From positions 1-12,423 of the forward strand of contig CAZNFK010000068.1 in NCBI GenBank assembly GCA_964572365.1: a DNA stretch of 12,423 bases, written 5' to 3'. The position numbers and the translations under genes are program-made. The notes under the pieces were generated by a model. It was not told the DNA's origin. It made no database searches and worked only from the letters and a program-made list of their open reading frames with translations. Positions 1-7,514 of this stretch are shown piece after piece. The first letter of the stretch is position 1. Each line of letters opens with the position of its first letter. The stretch comes from Salinimicrobium sp964572365. GTDB lineage: Bacteria; Bacteroidota; Bacteroidia; Flavobacteriales; Flavobacteriaceae.

Positions 1-507
1 GAAACCCTTGAGATCAGGTACAAAGGCAAATCTATTTCAGATGTTTTGGAAATGACCATCAATGAAGCCACGGTCTTCTTTGAAAACATTCCGAAGATAT
101 ACAGGAAATTAAAGACCATCAAAGATGTAGGCTTGGGGTATATCACCCTGGGGCAGCAAAGCACCACCCTTTCAGGCGGGGAAGCCCAAAGGATCAAACT
201 GGCCACCGAACTTTCAAAAAGAGATACGGGAAACACTTTCTACATTCTGGATGAGCCCACCACTGGTCTGCACTTTGAAGATATCAGGGTTTTGATGGAG
301 GTTCTTAATAAACTAACTAACAAGGGTAATACGGTTGTGATCATTGAACACAACCTTGATGTGATCAAAATAGCAGACTACATCATCGATATCGGTTACG
401 AAGGCGGGAAGAACGGCGGAGAGGTTGTAGCTACCGGCACACCAGAGGAAGTGGCGAAACACAAGAAAAGTTATACCGCGCAATTTCTCCAAAAAGAGCT
501 AATTTAG
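1..507 (+). CDS. uvrA: UvrABC excinuclease subunit A, C-terminal part (5' end outside window)
   Basis: This is the C-terminal 168 residues of UvrA, the damage-sensing ATPase of nucleotide excision repair, which acts in the cytoplasm with UvrB and UvrC. The reading frame is open from base 1, so the gene begins upstream of the window; the ATG at 46 is internal. What is visible is the end of the second ABC ATPase domain: the FFENIPKI segment, the GLGYITLGQ segment, the ABC signature LSGGEAQ (169-189), Walker B YILDEP (241-258) followed by TTGLHF, and the H-loop histidine in IIEHNLDVI (about 340-366). These are diagnostic of UvrA rather than of a transporter ATPase. The frame ends at TAG 505-507, where the family usually ends, so the 3' end looks intact. 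The LOG-family gene starts 18 bases downstream on the same strand with no terminator between, so co-transcription is likely. Confidence 0.97.
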   Translation, partial: ETLEIRYKGKSISDVLEMTINEATVFFENIPKIYRKLKTIKDVGLGYITLGQQSTTLSGGEAQRIKLATELSKRDTGNTFYILDEPTTGLHFEDIRVLMEVLNKLTNKGNTVVIIEHNLDVIKIADYIIDIGYEGGKNGGEVVATGTPEEVAKHKKSYTAQFLQKELI

Positions 508-525
508 CGGCAATTGATAATATAT

Positions 526-1215
526 ATGAGAACAGAAACAAGGAATAAAAGCTGGAATGAAATAAAAACAAACGACTCTTGGGCAATTTTCAAGATCATG
601 GGAGAGTTTGTAAACGGATATGAAAAATTAAGTCAAATTGGCCCCTGTGTCTCCATTTTTGGATCTGCAAGAACAAAACCCGAGAACCCCTATTATAAAC
701 TTACTGAAGATGTAGCAAAGAAGATCGTAGATCACGGTTATGGTATCATAACCGGAGGTGGTCCGGGTGTTATGGAAGCCGGAAATAAGGGAGCTCATCT
801 CGCGGGAGGTACTTCTGTGGGACTCAACATCCATCTACCGTTTGAACAGCACGACAACCCTTACATTGACAGTGATAAAAACATCAATTTTGATTATTTC
901 TTCGTGAGGAAAGTAATGTTCGTAAAGTATTCTCAGGGATTCGTGGTGATGCCCGGCGGGTTTGGTACCCTGGATGAGCTTTTTGAAGCGATCACCTTGA
1001 TACAGACCAATAAGATCGACAAATTCCCGATAATCCTGGTTGGAAGGGATTTCTGGAGCGGATTGATAGACTGGGTGAGGACTACGCTGTTAGACAACTT
1101 TCAGAACATAAGTGCCGGAGATATGGATATTGTTCAGGTGGTTGATACCGCAGAGGAAGTAATAGAGATCCTTGATAAGTTCTACGAAGAATATAATTTA
1201 AGTCCTAATTTCTAA
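526..1215 (+). CDS. LOG family protein (TIGR00730), probable nucleoside 5'-monophosphate phosphoribohydrolase
   Basis: A 229-residue Rossmann-type protein of the LOG (Lonely guy) family, often mislabelled lysine decarboxylase. Characterised members hydrolyse cytokinin riboside 5'-monophosphates, or AMP, to the free base and ribose 5-phosphate. Visible family features are the strand and turn VSIFGSAR (residues 42-49), the nucleotide loop GGGPGVMEA (77-85), Arg128 in FFVRKVMF, and the signature PGGFGTLDE (143-151), which carries the catalytic glutamate region. The arginine and PGGxGTxxE are the expected active-site elements, so it should be active. The substrate cannot be read from sequence. 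I chose ATG 526; an in-frame TTG at 514 would add only four residues. No Shine-Dalgarno sequence is visible, which is normal in this phylum. The gene follows uvrA closely and is closed by a strong intrinsic terminator. Confidence 0.93.
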   Translation: MRTETRNKSWNEIKTNDSWAIFKIMGEFVNGYEKLSQIGPCVSIFGSARTKPENPYYKLTEDVAKKIVDHGYGIITGGGPGVMEAGNKGAHLAGGTSVGLNIHLPFEQHDNPYIDSDKNINFDYFFVRKVMFVKYSQGFVVMPGGFGTLDELFEAITLIQTNKIDKFPIILVGRDFWSGLIDWVRTTLLDNFQNISAGDMDIVQVVDTAEEVIEILDKFYEEYNLSPNF

Positions 1216-1228
1216 GAATAAGGTTTAC

Positions 1229-1262
1229 ACGGCTTTTCAAGAGAAAAGCCGTTTTTATTTTT
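1229..1262 (+). terminator. Intrinsic terminator after the LOG-family gene
   Basis: A perfect 10-bp stem (ACGGCTTTTC at 1229-1238 pairing with GAAAAGCCGT at 1243-1252) with an AAGA loop is followed by a T-rich run from 1252. It lies 13 bases after the stop codon and should end the uvrA-LOG transcript. The remaining 1263-1363 is AT-rich; it holds a weak TATATTTA (1319-1326), one base off the -7 consensus, that might serve the next gene, but no good -33 partner is visible. Confidence 0.9.
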
Positions 1263-1363
1263 AATTTTCACGTTGCGATTATCTAAGCTGTAACTCCTAA
1301 AATAATACTAATTCCCCTTATATTTACTCGTCAAAATAATATATTGCCCTCCTGAAGAACCAT

Positions 1364-4210
1364 TTGTACAACTCCAACTCTACACATAAGATTAACTTGG
1401 CCAATAAGAGCATTTTTGGAATATTTTTCCTCCTCCTGTGTGGAACTATCTACGGGCAGCACAACATCTATCTCAAAGCAGAGTTGAATGATTCTCTGAA
1501 ATCGATCTACATTCAGCAAAAACTCGAATACCGAAATCTAAGTTCAGACACGCTACAGGAGATCTACCTCAATGACTGGATCAATGCTTTTTCTGATAAA
1601 AGGACTCCGCTTGCCAGGAGGTTCTACGAAGATTATGACCGGGATTTCCATTTTGCCCGGCAGGAAAAAAGAGGCGGAACCACTATTAACACCACTGGCA
1701 ACAAAGATTTTGAGCCACTATCTTGGAACAGGCCTCCGGGTCATCCCGATCTTATAAGCGTAATTCCGGATAAGCCGATTTTACCGGGAGAAAAATACGA
1801 GATCAACCTCAATTATTCCGTGAAGATCCCGAGTGAAGATTTCACACGGTTTGGCTTTTCCAACCGCGGAAAATACCAGTTGCGATACTGGTTCCTCACT
1901 CCCGGCGTGTACAGGAATGGCTGGCAGATTCACAGCCATAAAAATATGGGAGATCTTTTTATACCAAAACTGGAATTAAAGATCGATCTTATCCTGCCCC
2001 CTCACCTGGCAGCCATTTCCCCTTTAAAAGTAGAAGAGATCGTACCTCTCGAAAATTCGAAAAAGGTAAGTCTATATGGAAGAGAACGTCTTGAAACCGA
2101 ACTTTTCCTTACGCAGAGTTATGTTTTCGAAGATATTGAAACAGATAGTTTGCACGTCCTCACCAATATGGAAAACGAGGGTCTCAATCCTGTTCTTAGA
2201 TCCCTGATAGTAAGACGCATAATTGATTTTCTGCAGGAAAATTTAGGAGAATATCCCCATGACAAGATACTTTCCACCCAGGAACAGTACTCCAGCAATC
2301 CGGTTTATGGTCTTAACCAGTTACCTAAATTTCTGAGGCCTTTTCCTGAAGGATTCAATTATGACCTGAAACAATTCAAAACTTTAACTCAAAACTATCT
2401 GCAAAATACCCTGATGCTGAACCCGCGTGAGGAAAAATGGATCTTTGATGGCATACAAACCTTTCTCATGATGCAGTACATTGAGGAGAACTACCCTGAT
2501 CTGAAATTATTGGGAAATTTGAGCAAAGTAATAGGCATAAGGTGGTTTCATGCGGCAGATCTGGAATTCAATGACCAGTACCCTCTCCTCTACCTGTACA
2601 TGGCGAGGCAAAACCTTGATCAACCTCTTTCCCTACCCCAGGATTCCCTTGTAAAATTCAATAAGAATCTGGCAAATCCCTACAAAGCAGGTGCGGGTCT
2701 CAAATATTTGGAAAGTTTTCTGTCAGATGAGACTGTCAGCTATTCCATAAAGCAATTATACCATGAATATCAGCTAAAGCCTGTAGGTGCTGAAGATTTT
2801 AGAGAGATCCTAAGAAAAAATGCAGGCAAGGACATCAATTGGTTCTTCGATGATTATATCGGGACGAACGAAAAAATAGATTTTAAGATCACTGGGGTCA
2901 AAGCTGAAGATGATCTGCTTGAGATCACGGTGAAAAACAAAACAGGTAACGGAATGCCGGTACCTTTATATGGTTTAAATGATGACAGGATCATATTCAA
3001 GACATGGGTGGAAAATGTCTATAACACCAAAAAAGTTTCCATGCCCTCTAAAGGGGTGGAAACTGTTGCCCTGAATTATGAAGGCATTGTACCCGAACTC
3101 AACCAACGAAATAACTATCGTAGGGTTGGCTCTCTAATCAATAAGCCCCTGCAATTCCGGCTTTTTAAAGACGTTGAGGATCCGCGGTACAACCAGTTAT
3201 TCTTTATGCCCGAAGTTCAGTTTAACCTATATGACGGGCTCTCCCTGGGCGCAAAGATCTACAACAGCACCGTGTTGAAGAAAAATTTTGAGTTCAAATT
3301 TGCTCCCCTGTATGGTACTGAAAGTAAAACCATTGTGGGCAGCGCCGGTTTCACCCACGAAATATTCTTTGAGGACGAACATTTACATGCCATCAGGTAC
3401 GGGTTGAGCGGCAGTCGATTCTCTTACGGCTACGACCTCTTCTATCAAAGACTCACGCCTTATTTGACCATGTCTTTTAGAGATTCCCCACTTCGCAATA
3501 GCCAAAAGGAGTATTTGATCATTAGGAATGTAAATGTTTATCGGGATGAAAGCCCTGAAAACCCTCTGGAAGTTGCCGATTACAGTGTGTTCAATGTGAA
3601 TTACTCCTACAGTAATCCCGGTTTGGTCGATCATGTAACCGGTAGTGTAGACCTCCAGGTTGCCGAACAATTTGGGAAATCTTCTTTTACACTCGAATAC
3701 CGGAAACTTTTACAGAATGACCGGCAGGTCAATGTCCGTTTCTTTGGGGGAGCGTTTTTCTACAATGATCTTCCCGGTTCAGATTATTTCAGTTTTGCCC
3801 TGGACAGGCCTACAGATTATCTCTTTGATTATAATTACTACGGAAGGAGTGAAACCAGCGGAGTGTTCAGTCAACAGATCATAATGGCCGAAGGCGGATT
3901 CAAATCTGTTCTGGAGCCTCAATTCGCCAACCAGTGGATCTCCACAGTTAATGTCAGTACAACCATTTGGAAATGGGTCTTTGCCTATGCAGATGCAGGC
4001 CTGGTAAAAAGCCGCAACCGGTCGGCTAAATTTCTCTATGATTCCGGAATAAGAGCCAGCATCATCCAGGACCATTTTGAGATCTTCTTCCCTATTCATT
4101 CCAGCGAGGGCTGGGAATTCAACGAGGGCCGGTATGACCAGAAGATCAGGTTCATCGCAACCCTTGATCTCAAAACCCTTGTAGGGATCTTCACCCGGGA
4201 ATGGTTCTAA
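1364..4210 (+). CDS. M1-aminopeptidase-like outer-membrane protein without HEXXH (non-ATG start)
   Basis: A large exported protein (948 residues from TTG 1364). Residues 13-31 form a signal peptide ending IYG|QHN. Residues 35 to about 505 resemble an M1 (gluzincin) peptidase: an N-terminal beta domain, then a helical domain with WIFDGIQTF (359-367) where M1 enzymes have the second zinc-binding glutamate, and NPYKAGAGL (438-446), which resembles the conserved YxKG tyrosine motif. The HEXXH motif is absent from the whole protein; its expected place reads LTQNYLQNTL (341-350), and the second zinc glutamate appears as Asp362. Classical zinc peptidase activity is therefore unlikely. Residues from about 610 to 948 are alternating amphipathic strands rich in aromatics, ending in Phe, as in an outer-membrane beta-barrel. 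No ATG start exists. TTG 1397 is a good alternative, giving a compact signal peptide beginning MANKSIFG. The role is unknown; scaffold, receptor or assembly functions are all guesses. Confidence 0.85.
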   Translation: MYNSNSTHKINLANKSIFGIFFLLLCGTIYGQHNIYLKAELNDSLKSIYIQQKLEYRNLSSDTLQEIYLNDWINAFSDKRTPLARRFYEDYDRDFHFARQEKRGGTTINTTGNKDFEPLSWNRPPGHPDLISVIPDKPILPGEKYEINLNYSVKIPSEDFTRFGFSNRGKYQLRYWFLTPGVYRNGWQIHSHKNMGDLFIPKLELKIDLILPPHLAAISPLKVEEIVPLENSKKVSLYGRERLETELFLTQSYVFEDIETDSLHVLTNMENEGLNPVLRSLIVRRIIDFLQENLGEYPHDKILSTQEQYSSNPVYGLNQLPKFLRPFPEGFNYDLKQFKTLTQNYLQNTLMLNPREEKWIFDGIQTFLMMQYIEENYPDLKLLGNLSKVIGIRWFHAADLEFNDQYPLLYLYMARQNLDQPLSLPQDSLVKFNKNLANPYKAGAGLKYLESFLSDETVSYSIKQLYHEYQLKPVGAEDFREILRKNAGKDINWFFDDYIGTNEKIDFKITGVKAEDDLLEITVKNKTGNGMPVPLYGLNDDRIIFKTWVENVYNTKKVSMPSKGVETVALNYEGIVPELNQRNNYRRVGSLINKPLQFRLFKDVEDPRYNQLFFMPEVQFNLYDGLSLGAKIYNSTVLKKNFEFKFAPLYGTESKTIVGSAGFTHEIFFEDEHLHAIRYGLSGSRFSYGYDLFYQRLTPYLTMSFRDSPLRNSQKEYLIIRNVNVYRDESPENPLEVADYSVFNVNYSYSNPGLVDHVTGSVDLQVAEQFGKSSFTLEYRKLLQNDRQVNVRFFGGAFFYNDLPGSDYFSFALDRPTDYLFDYNYYGRSETSGVFSQQIIMAEGGFKSVLEPQFANQWISTVNVSTTIWKWVFAYADAGLVKSRNRSAKFLYDSGIRASIIQDHFEIFFPIHSSEGWEFNEGRYDQKIRFIATLDLKTLVGIFTREWF

Positions 4211-4227
4211 CTCTTTGAGAAAAAGAC

Positions 4228-4260
4228 GGTTCTGATTTTCAGGCAATTTCAGAATTTTTA
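4228..4260 (+). terminator. Weak candidate terminator after the M1-like gene
   Basis: TTCTGA (4230-4235) can pair with TCAGAA (4249-4254), extendable by two G-T wobbles, and is followed by TTTTTA (4255-4260). The stem is short and the loop long (13 bases), and a competing CTGA/TCAG hairpin exists inside it, so this is only a candidate. Confidence 0.35.
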
Positions 4261-4265
4261 ATTAA

Positions 4266-4348
4266 AATCGCATATTTTAATTCCCATTGAAAATAATTCA
4301 GCAATAGCTTAATATGATTCCGAAAAATGGAATTTAATCGCATATTTT
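4266..4348. repeat. 13-bp direct repeat in the upstream region of the E1 gene
   Basis: AATCGCATATTTT occurs at 4266-4278 and again at 4336-4348, starts 70 bases apart, in the 195-bp gap before the E1 gene. The second copy lies directly upstream of the candidate promoter. Between them is an inverted repeat ATTCC-N7-GGAAT (4317-4333). The region is very AT-rich, so chance is possible, but the shared TCGCAT core is not pure A/T. A pair of regulator-binding sites is one reading; this is inference. Confidence 0.5.
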
Positions 4349-4351
4349 TGA

Positions 4352-4383
4352 ATTGTAATTAATCATTGTTTTTTTTACATTTG
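4352..4383 (+). promoter_or_regulatory. Probable sigma-A-type (Bacteroidota) promoter of the E1 gene
   Basis: TAcaTTTG at 4376-4383 is an exact match to the Bacteroidota -7 element TAnnTTTG. A -33-like ATTG lies at 4352-4355 with a 20-base spacer, within the known range. Transcription would begin near 4390, leaving a leader of roughly 15 bases before ATG 4406. There is no Shine-Dalgarno sequence in that short, AT-rich leader. Confidence 0.6.
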
Positions 4384-4405
4384 TGCATATATAAAATTCA
4401 TATTT

Positions 4406-6820
4406 ATGCAAAGTGAAACCTCCTCTAAAAGTGCTATTTCTTTTGAAGATTTCAAGACCCAAGTCATTGAAGATTACAAGCTTGCGGTCACCAGCCGGGA
4501 ATGCAGCCTTCTTGGAAGAAGGGAAGTATTGACCGGAAAAGCGAAATTTGGGATTTTTGGAGACGGAAAAGAAGTGCCACAGCTTGCCTGGGCCAAGGTT
4601 TTCCAAAATGGAGATTTCAGATCGGGTTATTACAGAGATCAGACTTTTATGATGGCTATAGGCGCGTTGAACATTCAACAGTTCTTTGCCGGGCTTTATG
4701 CCACCACAGATATTAACCAGGAACCAAGTTCTGCCGGGCGACAAATGGGAGGGCATTTTGCAACCCATAGTCTGCAAGAAGACGGTACCTGGAAGAACCT
4801 CACCCAACAGAAGAACTCAAGTGCAGACATCTCTCCTACTGCCGGGCAAATGCCCCGATTATTGGGTCTTGCACAGGCTTCCAAAATATACCGGAATGTA
4901 GAGGGGATTGATGCTGAAAAATTTTCAGATAACGGAAATGAGATTGCCTGGGGAACCATTGGTAACGCCAGTACCAGTGAAGGACTTTTTTGGGAAGCCA
5001 TCAATGCTGCCGGAGTATTACAGGTGCCAATGGTGATGAATGTTTGGGATGATGAATACGGAATTTCGGTCCACGCCAGACACCAGACCACTAAAGAAAG
5101 TATTTCTGAAGTTCTTAAAGGCTTTCAGAAAGATGAGGATAAGAAAAATGGGTATGAGATCTTTACCGTAAACGGTTGGGATTATCCCGCTTTGATAGAA
5201 ACTTATGAGCAGGCCAGCAAGATTGCCCGTGAAGATCATACTCCGGTATTGATCCACGTACAGCAGTTAACTCAGCCACAGGGTCATTCTACTTCCGGTT
5301 CACATGAGCGATATAAGAGTGAAGAACGCCTTCAATGGGAAAGAGAGCACGACTGTAATGTGAAAATGCGGGAGTGGATGATCTCCGGAAATATTGCTAC
5401 CGAAGAGGAATTGCAGGCCATAGAAAAAGAAATAAAAAAGCAGGTAAGGGATGGCAAAAAAGCTGCCTGGGAGGCCCATGTTTCTCCGGTGAAGCAAAAA
5501 CACCAGGAAGTATTGCCACTTTTGGAGAACGCCGCTGCTTCAAGTGCAAACAAGACTTTTATCCTTCAGCTGAAGAAGGAGCTTTCTGAAAATAAAGAAC
5601 CGCTTAAAAAAGATCTTTTGGTGGCGGCACGAAAAACCCTCAGGTATTTGATCGGGGAAGAATCTGATGCGAAAAAGAAATTGATCAGCTGGATCGAATC
5701 ATTTACAAAAGACACTCAGCCGCAATACAGCAGTCATCTCTACAGCAATTCTAAGTTCAATGCTTTGAACATTGAACCTGTAGTTCCTACCTATGCCGAT
5801 GATGCAGAAGATGTAGACGGTCGTTTAGTCCTTCGGGATAATTTTGACAAGATCTTTGAAAAATACCCTGAATCTCTCATTTTTGGAGAGGATACAGGGG
5901 AAATTGGTGATGTAAACCAGGGGCTGGAAGGCCTTCAAGAAAAATACGGGGAACTTCGTATTTCCGACACCGGAATTCGTGAGGCTACCATTCTGGGACA
6001 GGGAATAGGGATGGCCATGAGAGGTCTTCGTCCTATTGCTGAAATCCAGTATCTGGATTATTTACTGTACGCCCTGCAGATCATGAGTGATGATCTTGCT
6101 ACCCTTCAATACCGTACCGCCGGTAAACAAAAAGCTCCGCTAATCATAAGAACACGCGGTCACAGACTGGAAGGTATATGGCATAGTGGCTCTCCCATGG
6201 GCGGGATCCTTCATCTTCTAAGAGGGATTCACGTGCTTGTACCCAGGAATATGACCAAAGCCGCAGGTTTCTACAATACTCTATTGGAAAGTGACGAACC
6301 TGCTTTGATCGTAGAATCCCTGAACGGTTACCGCCTGAAGGAAAAAATGCCGAATAACCTGGGAGAATTTAAAACTCCGTTAGGGGTTGTAGAGACAATG
6401 AAAGAAGGGGCCGATATTACTCTTGTTTCTTATGGTTCTACCTTGCGAATTGTTGAGCAGGCTGCAAAAGAACTTTTAGAAGTTGGAATTGATGCCGAAG
6501 TTATAGATGTGCAATCTTTACTTCCGTTCGACCTGAACCAGGATGTTGTGAAAAGTGTGGCAAAAACCAATCGCCTGCTCGTCATCGATGAGGACGTACC
6601 GGGAGGAGCGTCTGCCTACATCGTGCAAAAGATCCTTGAAGAGCAGAACGCATGGAGATACCTGGATAGTAAACCTCAAACCCTTACTGCAAAAGAACAC
6701 CGTCCCGCCTATGGTACAGACGGAGATTATTTCTCAAAACCTTCTGCAGAAGACATTTTTGAAAAGGTATATGCTATTATGCATGAATCCAATCCTGCTA
6801 AATTTCCGCAGTTGAGGTAA
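4406..6820 (+). CDS. Fused alpha/beta 2-oxoacid dehydrogenase E1 (probably branched-chain/2-oxoisovalerate type)
   Basis: An 804-residue thiamine-diphosphate-dependent E1 that joins the two usual subunits in one chain. It should decarboxylate a 2-oxoacid and pass the acyl group to the lipoyl domain of an E2 partner in the cytoplasm. Residues 1 to about 325 are the alpha part: YRDQ (76-79), GNASTSEG (186-193), WDDEYGIS (214-221), and a loop HSTSGSHERY (294-303) where E1 alpha has its substrate/phosphorylation loop. Residues about 325-470 are a charged helical linker. Residues about 475-800 are the beta part: FGEDTGE (493-499), DTGIREA (521-527) at the catalytic-glutamate position, GLRPIAEIQYLDY (540-552) and a WHSGS (592-596) histidine motif. 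The usual GDG...NN cofactor motif is replaced by GNA...DD. Bacteroidota homologues are commonly named 2-oxoisovalerate dehydrogenase; the true substrate is not proven here. No E2 or E3 gene is adjacent. Confidence 0.93.
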   Translation: MQSETSSKSAISFEDFKTQVIEDYKLAVTSRECSLLGRREVLTGKAKFGIFGDGKEVPQLAWAKVFQNGDFRSGYYRDQTFMMAIGALNIQQFFAGLYATTDINQEPSSAGRQMGGHFATHSLQEDGTWKNLTQQKNSSADISPTAGQMPRLLGLAQASKIYRNVEGIDAEKFSDNGNEIAWGTIGNASTSEGLFWEAINAAGVLQVPMVMNVWDDEYGISVHARHQTTKESISEVLKGFQKDEDKKNGYEIFTVNGWDYPALIETYEQASKIAREDHTPVLIHVQQLTQPQGHSTSGSHERYKSEERLQWEREHDCNVKMREWMISGNIATEEELQAIEKEIKKQVRDGKKAAWEAHVSPVKQKHQEVLPLLENAAASSANKTFILQLKKELSENKEPLKKDLLVAARKTLRYLIGEESDAKKKLISWIESFTKDTQPQYSSHLYSNSKFNALNIEPVVPTYADDAEDVDGRLVLRDNFDKIFEKYPESLIFGEDTGEIGDVNQGLEGLQEKYGELRISDTGIREATILGQGIGMAMRGLRPIAEIQYLDYLLYALQIMSDDLATLQYRTAGKQKAPLIIRTRGHRLEGIWHSGSPMGGILHLLRGIHVLVPRNMTKAAGFYNTLLESDEPALIVESLNGYRLKEKMPNNLGEFKTPLGVVETMKEGADITLVSYGSTLRIVEQAAKELLEVGIDAEVIDVQSLLPFDLNQDVVKSVAKTNRLLVIDEDVPGGASAYIVQKILEEQNAWRYLDSKPQTLTAKEHRPAYGTDGDYFSKPSAEDIFEKVYAIMHESNPAKFPQLR

Positions 6821-6839
6821 GCTTCCTTAAACAGAATTT

Positions 6840-6880
6840 GAAAAGCCACAGTACCAGTATGGTAACTGTGGCTTTTCGTT
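6840..6880. terminator. Bidirectional terminator between convergent genes
   Basis: GAAAAGCCACAG (6840-6851) pairs with CTGTGGCTTTTC (6866-6877), and ACC/GGT extends the stem past one bulged base around a short AGTAT loop. The stem is long and stable, with T-rich tails on both strands (TTTTCGTTT on plus; CTTTTCAAATT on minus). It sits between the convergent E1 gene (ends 6820) and the putative lipoprotein gene (ends 6906) and can stop transcription from either side. Confidence 0.85.
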
Positions 6881-6905
6881 TATGGAAACTAAACTAATTA
6901 AACTC

Positions 6906-7457
6906 CTACTTCAACCACTCAAATTTTGAGATGGTAAACCCTTCAAAACAATCATCTCCACACAAATCGGGCACGTTTCCGCACAAGGAGATCACTCCTT
7001 CTTCATTGGTATCAAAATACAGGGTGTGAGTCTCTGGATCGACCATTAAATACTCTGTACCACAATCGTTATACATTTCATCCAGATCTACCGGCGGCCA
7101 ACCTTCTGAATGTGTTCCTAGATCTTCCTTATCTTCAGAATAAGAATCCAACATTTCTTTCGAACCGTCTTCGTCCGAAATTCGAAAAGATTCATATTCC
7201 CTGGAAACAACTCCACCGTTGATCACGGTCATGGTAGTCTCACTGCCAAAACCGGAAAAGGACTGTTCAAGAACAGTGTATTTATAAGATTCTTTATGCT
7301 GCTTTTTACGTTTATTCCACTCCTTCTGGCTTTGAACAAAATTATATCCGTTCTCTCCCGTGACCAGCAAATTTGGCGCAAAGACTTCGGTGCTACAGGA
7401 ATGCTGCATCAACAAAACAGGCAAATAAAGCAATACGAGTAATTTTAAAATTTTCAT
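6906..7457 (-). CDS. Putative lipoprotein or exported protein, DUF6174-like
   Basis: A 183-residue protein with a hydrophobic signal segment (residues 4-17) followed by QHSC, so Cys21 may be lipidated. The lipobox is not canonical (Gln-His-Ser before Cys), so plain secretion is possible. The mature part has W47, SYKYTV (57-62), a GGVVSREY turn (81-88), PPVDLDEMY (121-129) and four cysteines (132, 159, 166, 170) that could form two disulfides. This order (tryptophan, YxYxV strand, glycine-V-V strand, then a VDxLF-like helix) resembles DUF6174 proteins, whose function is unknown; the match is from memory and tentative. An unusually clear GGAGGT Shine-Dalgarno lies 6 bases before ATG. It sits 83 bases downstream of the YdbT-like gene on the same strand with no clear terminator between, so read-through from the menB operon is possible. 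Transcription ends at the hairpin at 6840-6877. Confidence 0.8.
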   Translation of the reverse strand: MKILKLLVLLYLPVLLMQHSCSTEVFAPNLLVTGENGYNFVQSQKEWNKRKKQHKESYKYTVLEQSFSGFGSETTMTVINGGVVSREYESFRISDEDGSKEMLDSYSEDKEDLGTHSEGWPPVDLDEMYNDCGTEYLMVDPETHTLYFDTNEEGVISLCGNVPDLCGDDCFEGFTISKFEWLK

Positions 7458-7463
7458 GACTGC

Positions 7464-7469
7464 ACCTCC
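7464..7469 (-). promoter_or_regulatory. Strong Shine-Dalgarno sequence (unusual for this phylum)
   Basis: On the minus strand GGAGGT lies 6 bases upstream of the ATG at 7457-7455. It is a full anti-16S match at ideal spacing, whereas the other genes here have no such site. It supports the chosen start of the putative lipoprotein gene. Confidence 0.6.
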
Positions 7470-7514
7470 ATTTTCTTCGGATTAATTTACGGAAAAAGAA
7501 CGTGTTCCGCAGAT

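Noticed and set aside
1424..1447. LLLCGT in the signal peptide of the M1-like protein as a lipobox
   Set aside because: The residue before Cys is Leu, not a small residue, and a better signal peptidase I site (IYG|Q) follows; a barrel protein would not be expected to be a lipoprotein.
3356..3370. HEIFF in the M1-like protein as a possible metal site
   Set aside because: It lacks the second histidine of HEXXH and lies in the barrel region, far from the peptidase-like domain.
3779..4246. 155-codon minus-strand open frame opposite the barrel region
   Set aside because: Antisense shadow of the M1-like/barrel gene, with no signal or domain.
4334..4807. 157-codon minus-strand open frame over the E1 promoter and 5' end
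   Set aside because: It overlaps the strongly supported E1 gene in antisense and covers its promoter; the predicted protein has no recognisable features.
7498..7507. Near-palindrome GAACGTGTTC upstream of the putative lipoprotein gene
   Set aside because: Only four bases pair on each side; too short to support an operator.
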